From contig DLHY01000170.1 of the NCBI GenBank assembly GCA_002483445.1, positions 1 through 36,105 of the forward strand: a DNA stretch of 36,105 bases, written 5' to 3'. The position numbers and the translations under genes were made by a program. Origin of the DNA: Blastocatellia bacterium UBA7656. GTDB lineage: Bacteria; Acidobacteriota; Blastocatellia; UBA7656. Of the stretch, positions 23,994 through 32,159 are shown in pieces (positions within the stretch are counted from its first letter, which is position 1; each line of letters starts with the position of its first letter). Under the pieces are notes generated by a model. It saw nothing but the letters and a program-made list of their open reading frames with translations, was not told where the DNA came from and did not search any database.

Positions 23994-24017
23994 GACATTT
24001 CCCGCAAAAAGCCTCTA

Positions 24018-24042
24018 AGTGAAATAACCCTTGCATTTCACT
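24018..24042 (+). terminator. Hairpin after mobA
   Basis: AGTGAAAT (24018-24025) and ATTTCACT (24035-24042) form a perfect 8-bp stem with a 9-base loop, 25 bases after the mobA stop. No T run follows, so it may be a weak terminator or RNA-stability element. Confidence 0.35.
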
Positions 24043-24213
24043 GCCCTTCTTGAATATACTTCGCCCGTTCTGACTCAACGCCCCCCAGGCTTGACCAAAT
24101 TAGATCAGTGATCGGGTTGCGGGCAGCGTTTTTCCGGTCGAGCTTGTGTGAAATGCCGCAGTAAGGGCATCAACGAAGTCAGCCAAAATTAAAAATCAAC
24201 AGGGGATCAGGGA

Positions 24214-24495
24214 ATGTCCTTTTTCTGCCGACTGACCAGGAGACATTATTGGTGCACTCCCCACAGGTCTGCGGACAACCGGCTGGTTCAGGTTTGCTAT
24301 GAATGCGGAGCCGAGCGCGCAGCGCGCGAGCTTCACAACGAAACAGTGCCTGACAGCCACACGCTCACGTCCTCATCCGTGAGTGTGAGGTCATCGATGA
24401 AAGCCCAGCCGATCAAAACTTCGGCTCTGGCATCAAAGACTGAACAGGTCGCAGCCGGATCGGAGTCAGCCGTGAGCCTTGCCGTGAGCAAGTAA
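24214..24495 (+). CDS. Small Cys/His protein with zinc-ribbon-like N-terminus
   Basis: In this 93-residue protein the first 40 residues resemble small zinc-ribbon proteins: Cys5, His11, W13, Cys14, His17 and a VCYECGAER knuckle with Cys28 and Cys31. The remainder is rich in Ser/Thr/Ala and looks disordered. It is not assigned to a named family. AGGGGATCAGGG upstream of the ATG supports the start. It has a 220-base leader region after mobA with no other gene, and converges with the NtrC-type regulator. It is likely cytoplasmic, since no signal peptide is visible. Confidence 0.65.
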   Translation: MSFFCRLTRRHYWCTPHRSADNRLVQVCYECGAERAARELHNETVPDSHTLTSSSVSVRSSMKAQPIKTSALASKTEQVAAGSESAVSLAVSK

Positions 24496-24569
24496 CGCCT
24501 TCTGATTTGATCAAAACTTATCGGGCCGAAAACCTGATCGGCGCGTCCGGTTAGGTGCAGTTGTGTTTT

Positions 24570-25904
24570 TCAAGGCTCTTTGACGGGCCGTTTGATGCCG
24601 AATTTTTCAAGCCGATATTGAAGCGTGCGGAATGAAAGCCCCAGAAGCTTGGCCGCCCGCGTGATGTTCCAGTTGGTTTGCTCCATCGCCTGCGTGATCA
24701 GGGAATGCTCAAGGTCTTCGAAGGAAATCCCTTCAGGCGGGAGCTTGAAATTAAATGCCGCCGCGGGCGTCCCCTCCTGACGAATCTCTACGGGCAAATC
24801 CTCCACATCGATCATATCGCCTTCGCACAGCAACATCGCCCGCTCTATGGCCGATTCAAGTTGACGCACATTTCCCGGCCACGAGTAATTCATGATCAGG
24901 TTTCGCGCCGAAGCTGTCAGCCCTTTGATATGGCGTTGGGAATTGTGGCTGTGCTTCGCGATGAAATAATCGATCAGATTCACTATGTCGTCTCGGCGAT
25001 TCCTCAGCGGCGGGATGGTTATGGGGATGATATTGAGGCGATAGTAGAGGTCTTCGCGAAATCGAGAGTCCTTGACCATCGCTTCAAGGTCGCGGTTGGT
25101 CGCCGCAATCACTCTCACATCGACCTTGATAGGACGCGATCCGCCCACTCGCAGAACCTCTTTCTCCTGAAGCGTGCGGAGAAGCTTGGCCTGCATGGCG
25201 ATGTTCAAATCGCCTATCTCGTCGAGAAAGAGCGTCCCGCGATCAGCTATTTCGAACTGGCCTTTCTTCTGCGTGTGCGCTCCGGTAAACGATCCTTTCT
25301 CATGGCCGAAGAGTTCCGATTCCAGCAGGTTTTCATTTATGGCTGCGCAGTTGACTGCCTGAAATATCTGACCGACGCGAGGGCTTGCGCGGTGAATGGC
25401 GCGGGCGACGAGTTCCTTCCCAACGCCTGACTCTCCCCTGATCAGGACGGTCGAGGAAGATCCCGCGACTTTGAGGATCATCTTCTTGACCCGCTCCATC
25501 TCGTCGGAGTCGCCTTTTATCTCGTCATCGATTGAGCGCAGGCGCGAGAGCGCGCTCTCGACAGCTTTGAGCAACTGATCGCGGTCTATGGGCTTTTCCA
25601 GATAATCGAACGCGCCGCCGCGCAGGGCTTCCTTGACCGATTCGACCGAGCCGTGCGCGGTCATCATGATGACGATGAGCGAAGGGTCTTGTTTGAGCAG
25701 TTCGCCGAGAAGCGTCAGCCCGTCCATGCCGGTCATCTTGTAATCCGTCAGAACGAGATCGAAGCCCGCCTCGCTGGCAAACCTTAAAGCCTGTTCGCCG
25801 CTTTGCGCGGTTGTGACTTCGTGGCCGTCGTCTTCGAGAATGAGTTTATATATCTGCCGTTGATTGGCCTCATCATCCACAACAAGAATCTTGTTCCTTG
25901 TCAT
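24570..25904 (-). CDS. Sigma-54-dependent response regulator, NtrC family
   Basis: This 444-residue protein activates sigma-54 promoters when phosphorylated. The receiver domain (3-120) has acidic D10-D11, phosphate acceptor Asp54 and Lys104. The AAA+ domain (about 135-370) has Walker A GESGVGKE at 157-164, the sigma-54 contact loop GSFTGA at 204-209 (a Ser variant of GAFTGA) and Walker B TLFLDEIG at 224-231. The C-terminal Fis-type helix-turn-helix is NITRAAKLLGLSFRTLQYRL. The gene follows the histidine kinase by 19 bases in the same direction, so the two form a two-component system. Its target genes cannot be named; no strong -24/-12 promoter was found by eye in the window. Confidence 0.96.
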   Translation of the reverse strand: MTRNKILVVDDEANQRQIYKLILEDDGHEVTTAQSGEQALRFASEAGFDLVLTDYKMTGMDGLTLLGELLKQDPSLIVIMMTAHGSVESVKEALRGGAFDYLEKPIDRDQLLKAVESALSRLRSIDDEIKGDSDEMERVKKMILKVAGSSSTVLIRGESGVGKELVARAIHRASPRVGQIFQAVNCAAINENLLESELFGHEKGSFTGAHTQKKGQFEIADRGTLFLDEIGDLNIAMQAKLLRTLQEKEVLRVGGSRPIKVDVRVIAATNRDLEAMVKDSRFREDLYYRLNIIPITIPPLRNRRDDIVNLIDYFIAKHSHNSQRHIKGLTASARNLIMNYSWPGNVRQLESAIERAMLLCEGDMIDVEDLPVEIRQEGTPAAAFNFKLPPEGISFEDLEHSLITQAMEQTNWNITRAAKLLGLSFRTLQYRLEKFGIKRPVKEP

Positions 25905-25923
25905 CCTGTTTCACTCCCGGTTT

Positions 25924-27450
25924 TCAGTTCAGCCCTTCGCTGATTTTGCCTTTTTGCAAATCGGAGGCGACCGGCAGCTTGACTATGAAGGTAGTGCCGT
26001 GTCCGAGTTTGCTGTTTACGACGATGCTTCCGCGATGATCTTCGATTATGCTGCGAGTGACGGCCAGCCCAAGCCCGAAGCCTGATACACGAGTGGAGAA
26101 ATACGGCTCGAATATTTTTTGTATGGCTTCATCGCTGATGCCCACGCCCGTATCGGTTATTTTTATCTCGACCCACCCATCGATGCGGTACAGGTTCGTG
26201 GCAAGGCTTCCGCCCTGCGGCATGGCCTGAAGCGCGTTGATGACTATATTCGTCAGGCAGGATTTCAATCGTTCGCGGTCTCCCATGACTTCAGTATTCT
26301 GCTCGGTATACTCGACATCGAGGCTTATGCCCTGAGCGTCGGCCTGGGCGCGAACCAGAGTGACAGTTTCCTCGACAAGCTCGCGCACGTCGAGCGGTTT
26401 GAAGGCCATCTGAGACGGGCGGCCATAGTTGAGGAGATCGTTGACAAGGTACTTGAGCCTCGCTATCTCGTCCTTGATCGAGGAAAGGATGGATGTAAAC
26501 TGCCCGCGTCTTTTTTCATCTTCGGGCGCGTACTTGCTGCTGACGTGATCGATTGAAAGGTTGATGACGTTGAGCGGATTGCGAACCTCGTGAGCGACGG
26601 CCTGAGTCAGTCTACCGATGACCGCCGCGCGCTCCGCCTGATTGAGTTTTTCCTCAAGCTCATGTTTGACCTTGAGGCCCCCGATCATATCGTTGAAGGT
26701 CGAGGCAAGCTGCCCGACCTCATCAGGTCTGCGGATATTTATTCGAAAATCGTACTCGCCATCGGCGACCCGGCGAGCAGCCTGGGCAAGCTCATCAATC
26801 GGGCGCGAGAATCTCCACCCGACCGTCACCACCACAGCCAGCGCCAGCAGTAACAACCCGGTAGTTGCAGCCAGACGGTAATTCGACAGTTCGCGCTTTT
26901 TGTCCGACAGCATTTGTGAAGCCGCTTCGATCTCTTTCACTATAGGCTGCTGCGAGGTGATGATGATGATCCAGTGCAATCCTTTCGTGGTAGTGATGGG
27001 ATGAAAATACGTCCGAGGAATATCCGGGTCATCTTCGTACTTATGCAGCACAGGGTCTTCCGGCCTGTCCTGCGGAGTTTCCTTATCTGGCAGCGCGATG
27101 AACTGGCCGACCATATCGGGGTCGGTGCTGTCCTTCACATGTCCTTCGCGATCAGTGATGAGGATGTTTCCAACCGTAGGGGGCAACTGGCTTCGAGAAA
27201 CTTCTTCGTAAAGAAACCTCTCGCTTGTGAGACTCTGAATCGCTATCGTGTTCGCCCTCGCTATATCGCCGTATCCGCTGTTGACGGCTGCTCTGATCTG
27301 ACGGTTCTGCGCTTCGATGGCCTCATCGGATTGTTTGTTGGCCCACCTGTCAAGCAGGAAGACGACGACGAAGGTAAGCAGCAGAAAAGATGTCAGCAGC
27401 AACATCAGCCGCGCCCGAAAGGTCATCAGGAATTTAACCTTCTTAGACAT
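25924..27450 (-). CDS. Membrane sensor histidine kinase, partner of the NtrC-type regulator
   Basis: The 508-residue kinase has a membrane helix (12-33), a periplasmic sensor region (34-190) with a Cache-like double strand, a second helix (192-213) and a HAMP linker (213-265). The phosphoacceptor domain has AHEVRNPLN with His287. The ATP-binding domain has the N box (NIVINALQAM), G1 (DTGVGI) and G2 (GFGLGLAV). It should sense an extracytoplasmic signal and pass phosphate to the regulator encoded 19 bases downstream. I use the ATG at 27450; GTG and TTG codons 2-3 triplets upstream are possible. No strong ribosome binding site is visible. Confidence 0.95.
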   Translation of the reverse strand: MSKKVKFLMTFRARLMLLLTSFLLLTFVVVFLLDRWANKQSDEAIEAQNRQIRAAVNSGYGDIARANTIAIQSLTSERFLYEEVSRSQLPPTVGNILITDREGHVKDSTDPDMVGQFIALPDKETPQDRPEDPVLHKYEDDPDIPRTYFHPITTTKGLHWIIIITSQQPIVKEIEAASQMLSDKKRELSNYRLAATTGLLLLALAVVVTVGWRFSRPIDELAQAARRVADGEYDFRINIRRPDEVGQLASTFNDMIGGLKVKHELEEKLNQAERAAVIGRLTQAVAHEVRNPLNVINLSIDHVSSKYAPEDEKRRGQFTSILSSIKDEIARLKYLVNDLLNYGRPSQMAFKPLDVRELVEETVTLVRAQADAQGISLDVEYTEQNTEVMGDRERLKSCLTNIVINALQAMPQGGSLATNLYRIDGWVEIKITDTGVGISDEAIQKIFEPYFSTRVSGFGLGLAVTRSIIEDHRGSIVVNSKLGHGTTFIVKLPVASDLQKGKISEGLN

Positions 27451-27541
27451 AATCACCAATCAAACGCTTTGATGCCGCGTCACCCGCGCGGTGTTGCGCC
27501 TTAAATCATAGCACAGCCTCGCAATCTCAACGATGCGTCAC

Positions 27542-28351
27542 TTAACTCCACTGGCGATGAAAGGCGACTCTGGTGTAAGCGATGCGAAAGCCCTGACGTT
27601 CGGCATTGCGTTGAGAGACTGTGCCGGGAGCGGTGCTGACCATCGCAAGCTTCGACCCGCGAGAGGCCGCGAAATCGAGCCGCGCTCGAAGCAGAGCGGT
27701 CTGCGCGCCGCGATTGCGAAACTTCATCACTATGCCCGCGCCTGAGAGAGCCGCAACTTCATCGTGAAAAATCAAAGTGCCGCCGCCAATGACCTCGCCA
27801 TCGATCACAGCCATAAAGCAAACTGCATCCCTGAAACACGACATCATCCCGCCGAAGTCGCTCAACATTGGCGACGGCTCCTCCTCTCCCGCAAAGCCCT
27901 TAGCAATAGCGCGCGCCCACGTGTCGAAATCTCCCTTCCCCACTCTTCTCACTTCAACCGGGTATGGAGCGATTGACGGCTCATAATCGTCGAGCGAGCG
28001 CGCAAGAGTGTTTTCGAATTCGGCCACGCGATACCCTCTCTGGTTCATAGCCGCGAGCAATGACGCATCCGCGAACGGACACATCACCACACGCGAAATC
28101 GACCCGCGTGAGCGAAAGAACTCTTCCATCTCGTCAACTTCTGATTCCGTCACCCGGCCCTCCATACCTGGGCCGAGAACCTGTGTGAGCGGCGAGCCGA
28201 CGCCGCAATAAACAGCCGTCCCTCCGGCAATCTGTAAAGCCGCCGCCTTCATTTCAGGGCGAAATCGCGCCATAGCCTGCGCGGTTTCAAACCCGCCGCG
28301 CGATTCAGCCCATTCCAATCGCCGCGCCATTTCTTCATCGATGAACAGCAT
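27542..28351 (-). CDS. GNAT-family acetyltransferase with an extra N-terminal domain
   Basis: The 269-residue protein has a C-terminal GNAT domain (about 135-265). It includes AVIDGEVIGGGTLIFHDEVAALSGAGIVMKFRNRG (strand 4 and the acetyl-CoA loop R-N-R-G-A-Q), then the helix TALLRARLDFAASRG and the terminal NAERQGFRIAYTRVAF. The N-terminal half (1-130) resembles a degenerate second GNAT-like region. The substrate is unknown. I start at the ATG at 28351: it lies 2 bases after the rsgA stop, and an AGGAGG sequence within the last rsgA codons precedes it by 10 bases. A frame starting 20 codons earlier would lie inside rsgA. Confidence 0.86.
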   Translation of the reverse strand: MLFIDEEMARRLEWAESRGGFETAQAMARFRPEMKAAALQIAGGTAVYCGVGSPLTQVLGPGMEGRVTESEVDEMEEFFRSRGSISRVVMCPFADASLLAAMNQRGYRVAEFENTLARSLDDYEPSIAPYPVEVRRVGKGDFDTWARAIAKGFAGEEEPSPMLSDFGGMMSCFRDAVCFMAVIDGEVIGGGTLIFHDEVAALSGAGIVMKFRNRGAQTALLRARLDFAASRGSKLAMVSTAPGTVSQRNAERQGFRIAYTRVAFHRQWS

Positions 28352-28353
28352 TT

Positions 28354-29466
28354 CTAATAACCTCCTCTCCGATTCATTTTCGTCCTTTGTACTTCGATAG
28401 CGTCCTTCCATCGCTTCTTCTCAGCGCGACGGGCTCCGATCTCGCGCCGCATCTCGAAGAAGCGAGCTTCACGTTGCAGCTTCTCGAAACTTTCGAGCCT
28501 GCGCGGATCGAGAAGCCCTTTTTCAATCGCGTCTCTGACCGCGCAATCCGGCTCACGGCGATGACTGCAATCGGCGAAGTAGCACCCTTCGGCGAAGCCT
28601 TCGACATCATCGAATGTTTCGCCAAGCCCTTCGCCTGAGTCCCAGAGTTGAAGTTCGCGCATACCGGGCGTGTCGAGTATCAGCCCGCCACGGGGCAAAA
28701 GAATCAGATCGCGGGTGGCCGTCGCGTGTCTGCCTCGATCATCGCTCTCGCGTATCTCTAGCACGAATCGAGAATCATCGCCCGTCAACCTGTTTATCAA
28801 AGTCGATTTTCCCACGCCCGATGATCCGATCAGCGCGACTGTTTTTCCCACACCGAAATAACCATCGAGCGCGTCGAGTCCGTCTCCCGCGACGGCGCTG
28901 ACGGCATGGACAGAAACTCCGAACGCTACCGACTCAACTTCCCTGATCTTCTCTTCGACATCCGCGCACAGATCGGACTTGCTCAGTATGACGACAGGGC
29001 TTGCCCCGCTGTCCCACACGGCGGTCACATATCGTTCTATGCGACGGAGGTTGAAATCCTGGTTGAGCGACGTGACCACGAAGACCGTGTCGATGTTTGC
29101 GGCAACGATCTGCTCAGATACTCGGATGCCAGCCGCTTTTCGCGAAAATTTGCTTCGCCTCGGAAGCACTTCATTGATGACAGCCTTGCCTTCATCGAGC
29201 AGAGGCCGAATTATAACCCAGTCGCCGGCCGCAGGCAGACTGTGATGGTCTGCGGATTGATGTCGCAAACGACCGGCGATTTCGCCGCGCATCTCCCCAT
29301 GCTCGGTGTAGAGCCTGTAAGCCTGCCCGTAGTCCGAGGCGATCCTCGCGGGGCAGCCCTCGGCCGAGAGGCTTCTGAATTGCGCTTCAAAAAATCCGTT
29401 CCAGCCGAAAGTCTCAAGCGGCGTTATCACTTCGCCTGAATGACAATAACTCTGATCGTTACTCAT
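28354..29466 (-). CDS. rsgA: Ribosome small-subunit-dependent GTPase A
   Basis: The 370-residue protein is a circularly permuted GTPase that helps mature the 30S ribosomal subunit. An OB-fold domain (about 20-105) is followed by G4 (SKSD, 162-165), G1 (GSSGVGKST, 214-222) and G3 (DTPG, 265-268). A C-terminal zinc knuckle has Cys295, Cys300, His302 and Cys308. This order defines the family. I start at the ATG at 29466, 8 bases after GGGGAG; the ATG two codons earlier is only 2 bases from it. A palindromic repeat copy lies 20 bases upstream. The gene shares an operon with the downstream GNAT gene. Confidence 0.95.
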   Translation of the reverse strand: MSNDQSYCHSGEVITPLETFGWNGFFEAQFRSLSAEGCPARIASDYGQAYRLYTEHGEMRGEIAGRLRHQSADHHSLPAAGDWVIIRPLLDEGKAVINEVLPRRSKFSRKAAGIRVSEQIVAANIDTVFVVTSLNQDFNLRRIERYVTAVWDSGASPVVILSKSDLCADVEEKIREVESVAFGVSVHAVSAVAGDGLDALDGYFGVGKTVALIGSSGVGKSTLINRLTGDDSRFVLEIRESDDRGRHATATRDLILLPRGGLILDTPGMRELQLWDSGEGLGETFDDVEGFAEGCYFADCSHRREPDCAVRDAIEKGLLDPRRLESFEKLQREARFFEMRREIGARRAEKKRWKDAIEVQRTKMNRRGGY

Positions 29467-29486
29467 TTCCATTTCTCCCCGGAAAA

Positions 29487-29562
29487 GTGGCGCAGGCTGT
29501 TAGCTTGCGTGCCTCCAAATTTCATACTTTCAGGGCGCGCAATCTGACCGCATTGCGCTACC
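29487..29562 (+). repeat. Dispersed palindromic element, copy 4
   Basis: A 76-bp copy (GTGGCGCAGGCTGTTAGC start) with the same two-hairpin plan and CAAATTTCATACTTTCAGGGCGCGC linker region. It lies 20 bases upstream of the rsgA start codon, with the GTGGCGC end facing the gene. Confidence 0.92.
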
Positions 29563-29763
29563 AAAATCCTTGTTGATGTGGAAAGAGCGATCGCGCTCTG
29601 TTCCGTTTGATGATGAATGAGAAAAACTTTCAGGAGGATGAGTTGCTGCATTCGAAGACACTTAGGCTGTTGCGCCGCGCGCTGTCTCAGCAACTCAATT
29701 AGCGAGTAACAATCATAGGCTTATATGTCGGGCGCGTTTTGAATGCCGCGCCTGAGCAAGCTC

Positions 29764-29923
29764 AATATACACCAGCGCGCTCGAATCATTCAACAGATTG
29801 TTCGAGGCTTGCAAAGCCCTGGGAGCGCAGGCATCTTGCCTGCCAACCTCACGCATTCGAGTATAAGTCGACACCTCAAGCCTTGCACGCTGGAAGCGCG
29901 CGCCCCCAGGCTGGTATACATTA
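29764..29923. repeat. Second kind of palindromic repeat (SAGILPA-type) before the phosphoesterase gene
   Basis: The outer ends AATATACACCAGC and GCTGGTATACATT are imperfect inverted repeats. Inside, AGCCCTGGGAGCGC and GCGCGCCCCCAGGCT also pair, and GCAGGCATCTTGCCTGC is a tight hairpin. Shadow translations give SAGILPA on the plus strand and RQDACAPRA on the minus strand, peptides familiar from mis-annotated repeats in this kind of genome. Only one copy is in the window. The rest of the 474-base gap between rsgA and the phosphoesterase holds repeat copy 4 and no clear gene. Confidence 0.65.
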
Positions 29924-29940
29924 AATTCAGGAGGTGTGGA

Positions 29941-31152
29941 ATGCCCTGGTCGCTGCGAATGCTGATGTATATAACGCTCGTCGCCATCGTGCTTCAATTC
30001 TATGTCGCCTTCAAAGCATCAAGAGCAATCACTATCATCGCCGGATGGTCAAAGAAGCGATCTCGAATAACCGCCGCCGCCATCTGGGTGTGGATCGTTC
30101 TTTATCCTGTTGCGATGATCGGCAGCCACTGGCTTAACTTCGATGGCGTGAGTCGTCGCTTTCAACACGCGAACCTTCTGCTCGATGCTCTCATAACATA
30201 CCCTTACTGGATCGGAGTCATCATGGCATTTCAGGCGGCGATGTTATTCATAGTCTCCGACGCGATCAGACTTCTTCTCTTTCCTCTTTATCGAAAGCAC
30301 AAAGAGAAGTGGCTCAAATGGAATGCGTGGATAGTGATCGCGATTCTTTCTGCCGGAACTCTATACACTGCGATTCGCATCTACACAGACACCTTCACCG
30401 TCAGCACACGCGAAACCGAGTTGCCCGTCGCGAGTCTTCCCGCCGAGCTTGACGGCTTTCGCATAGTTCAGATTGCAGACCTTCAGGCCGATGGTCGCAC
30501 GAACGGAAGCAAACTAGATCGCTTCATCGATGAGGTCAACCGACTCGACGCCGATTTGATCCTCTTCGGAGGCGACCTCGTCACTTCAGGGCTGGATCAT
30601 ATCGAAACAGGCGCAGCAGCCATGGGACGTATGAAAGCGAAGCGCGGCATATACGCCTGCCTCGGAGACCACGATTATTTTTCCGACAGCAGGCTCGTCA
30701 CCGCCAGCCTTGAAAAAAACGGCGTAACGGTTCTCAACAACGTAGCGACACTTGTGCCTGTCGATTCTGCTTTCATCTCTCTCACCGGCCTGACGAATGT
30801 CTATCGCACTCGCCCATCGGAAGTCGCGCTCCGAACCGTCGAGCAGCAACGCCCGCGCGGGCCGATCAATATTCTGCTCACTCACCAGCCCAGCTTCGAA
30901 ATCGTCAAACACGCAGTCGAAAACGATTATGATCTGGTGACAGCCGGACACACTCACGGCGGGCAGATAGTTCTGCCCTTCCCCTTTTTTCTGCTCACGC
31001 CCTCTTCCTTCGAAACCGATTATGTCTCAGGCTTCTACCGAGTCGGACAGATGATGGTCAGCGTTACGAACGGGCTTGGGCTGACGCTGGCCCCTGTGCG
31101 CTATCGCGCCGCTGCCGAAGTCACTCTGATCGTGCTGAGAAAATCGAAGTGA
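29941..31152 (+). CDS. Membrane-anchored metallophosphoesterase with altered motifs
   Basis: The 403-residue protein has four membrane helices in the first 145 residues (about 5-25, 45-62, 88-112, 128-146) and a calcineurin-like phosphoesterase domain from about 172. The order is VQIADLQADG (D180, with Gln182 where a metal-binding His is usual), FGGDLVT (D212), CLGDHDYF (Asp243 where GNHD has Asn), LLTHQP (H315) and TAGHTHGGQ (H337, H339). The overall plan matches YkuE/YaeI-like membrane phosphoesterases that act on lipids or polyprenyl phosphates. The start at 29941 has AGGAGG about 7 bases upstream; a longer frame would cross a repeat element. The motif changes may alter metal use or activity. 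Confidence 0.88.
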   Translation: MPWSLRMLMYITLVAIVLQFYVAFKASRAITIIAGWSKKRSRITAAAIWVWIVLYPVAMIGSHWLNFDGVSRRFQHANLLLDALITYPYWIGVIMAFQAAMLFIVSDAIRLLLFPLYRKHKEKWLKWNAWIVIAILSAGTLYTAIRIYTDTFTVSTRETELPVASLPAELDGFRIVQIADLQADGRTNGSKLDRFIDEVNRLDADLILFGGDLVTSGLDHIETGAAAMGRMKAKRGIYACLGDHDYFSDSRLVTASLEKNGVTVLNNVATLVPVDSAFISLTGLTNVYRTRPSEVALRTVEQQRPRGPINILLTHQPSFEIVKHAVENDYDLVTAGHTHGGQIVLPFPFFLLTPSSFETDYVSGFYRVGQMMVSVTNGLGLTLAPVRYRAAAEVTLIVLRKSK

Positions 31153-31169
31153 AGCGGGCTGCGCTTTTT
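31152..31169 (+). terminator. Weak terminator-like hairpin after the phosphoesterase gene
   Basis: AAGCG (31152-31156) and CGCTT (31162-31166) with a 5-base loop run into TTT, overlapping the last base of the stop codon. The stem is short. Confidence 0.3.
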
Positions 31170-31285
31170 CGCGCACGGCGAGCGTAACTTTGCGCATCCG
31201 GTCAATCTTTTCCGCCTTCGGGTGATGACAGCGTTGCATTTTTTCGCGGCATAATCATTGCTCATTTTTTATTTGAGGGATGTTT

Positions 31286-32146
31286 ATGAAAGTGCTTGTC
31301 GCAATCGATAGCTCGCCTGTCGGGGACATCGTGATAGACCAGGTCGCCCGACGACCCTGGCCCGTCGGAACTTCAGTGTGTGTGTTGAACGTGATCGACT
31401 CGCGGGCGATCAGTTCGGATTTCGTCGATGTCGCTGCGTTCGCCGAAAGCCAGAGCGAAGCGGCTCTCGGCATGGTCAAAGCTGCCGCGCATCGACTTTC
31501 TTCTTCGGGGATTGAAGCCAAAGGCGAAATAATCGATGGCTACCCGCGAACGAGCATAATCGAAGTTGCGAGGCAATGGCCCGCCGACCTGATCATCATA
31601 GGCGCGCAGGGATACCGATCTTTGACCGATTTTCTGCTCGGCAGCGTCGCCACGAATGTTTTGAGAAACGCTCCCTGTTCGGTCGAAATCGTCCGCCCTC
31701 AGACGGACGATGATCGCCCCATGCGAATACTGATAGCGACCGATGGATCGAACTCCTCTGTCGCCGCAGTGCGATCCATCGCCACGCGGCCCTGGCCCGA
31801 AGGCTGCGAGTTCAAAGTCATCAGCGTCGCTGATCGCGTTTTCCCTGAGATCGCATGGTTTTTCAACCAGCAGGTGATGGAGCATATCGAAGAGCGAATG
31901 ACAAACGAGGCGAGAGAAGCCGTCAACGAGGCGGTTGAAATGCTCACAAGCGTGACTCTCTCGGCGACAGGAAGCGTGATGGCCGGAGACCCAAAATCGA
32001 AAATCATCGAAGAGGCTCGTCGCTGGAATGCCGATATGGTAGTCGTCGGCTCGCATGGGCGGCGGGGATTCGACCTCGCGCTTCAGGGCAGCGTTTCCGA
32101 AGCCGTGGCTATGCACGCGCCATGCTCTGTCGAAGTGATTCGATGA
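31286..32146 (+). CDS. Universal stress protein with two UspA domains
   Basis: The 286-residue protein contains two complete UspA domains (about 1-142 and 146-286). Each begins with a KVLVAIDSS or RILIATDGS strand. Each ends with the ATP-binding pattern G-x2-G-x9-G-S: GAQGYRSLTDFLLGS in the first and GSHGRRGFDLALQGS in the second. Tandem forms act as internal dimers and usually bind ATP; their roles in stress are diverse. I start at the ATG at 31286, 6 bases after GAGGG; another ATG at 31280 touches the ribosome binding site. It converges, with 13 bases between stops, on the DUF4010 gene. A second, different tandem USP is at 34660-35583. Confidence 0.94.
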   Translation: MKVLVAIDSSPVGDIVIDQVARRPWPVGTSVCVLNVIDSRAISSDFVDVAAFAESQSEAALGMVKAAAHRLSSSGIEAKGEIIDGYPRTSIIEVARQWPADLIIIGAQGYRSLTDFLLGSVATNVLRNAPCSVEIVRPQTDDDRPMRILIATDGSNSSVAAVRSIATRPWPEGCEFKVISVADRVFPEIAWFFNQQVMEHIEERMTNEAREAVNEAVEMLTSVTLSATGSVMAGDPKSKIIEEARRWNADMVVVGSHGRRGFDLALQGSVSEAVAMHAPCSVEVIR

Positions 32147-32159
32147 AAAGGCAAGAGCA

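Noticed and set aside
24043..24213. Riboswitch in the leader of the small Cys/His gene
   Set aside because: No conserved aptamer core could be recognised by eye.
24678..25430. Plus-strand 250-codon frame opposite the NtrC-type regulator
   Set aside because: Antisense to the conserved AAA+ domain, with no recognisable motif.
28906..29439. Plus-strand frame opposite rsgA
   Set aside because: Antisense to the OB-fold and GTPase coding sequence; no motif or start signal.
29463..29997. Minus-strand frames of 76 and 94 codons across the rsgA upstream region
   Set aside because: Their sequence comes mostly from palindromic repeats (for example RQDACAPRA), with no ribosome binding site.
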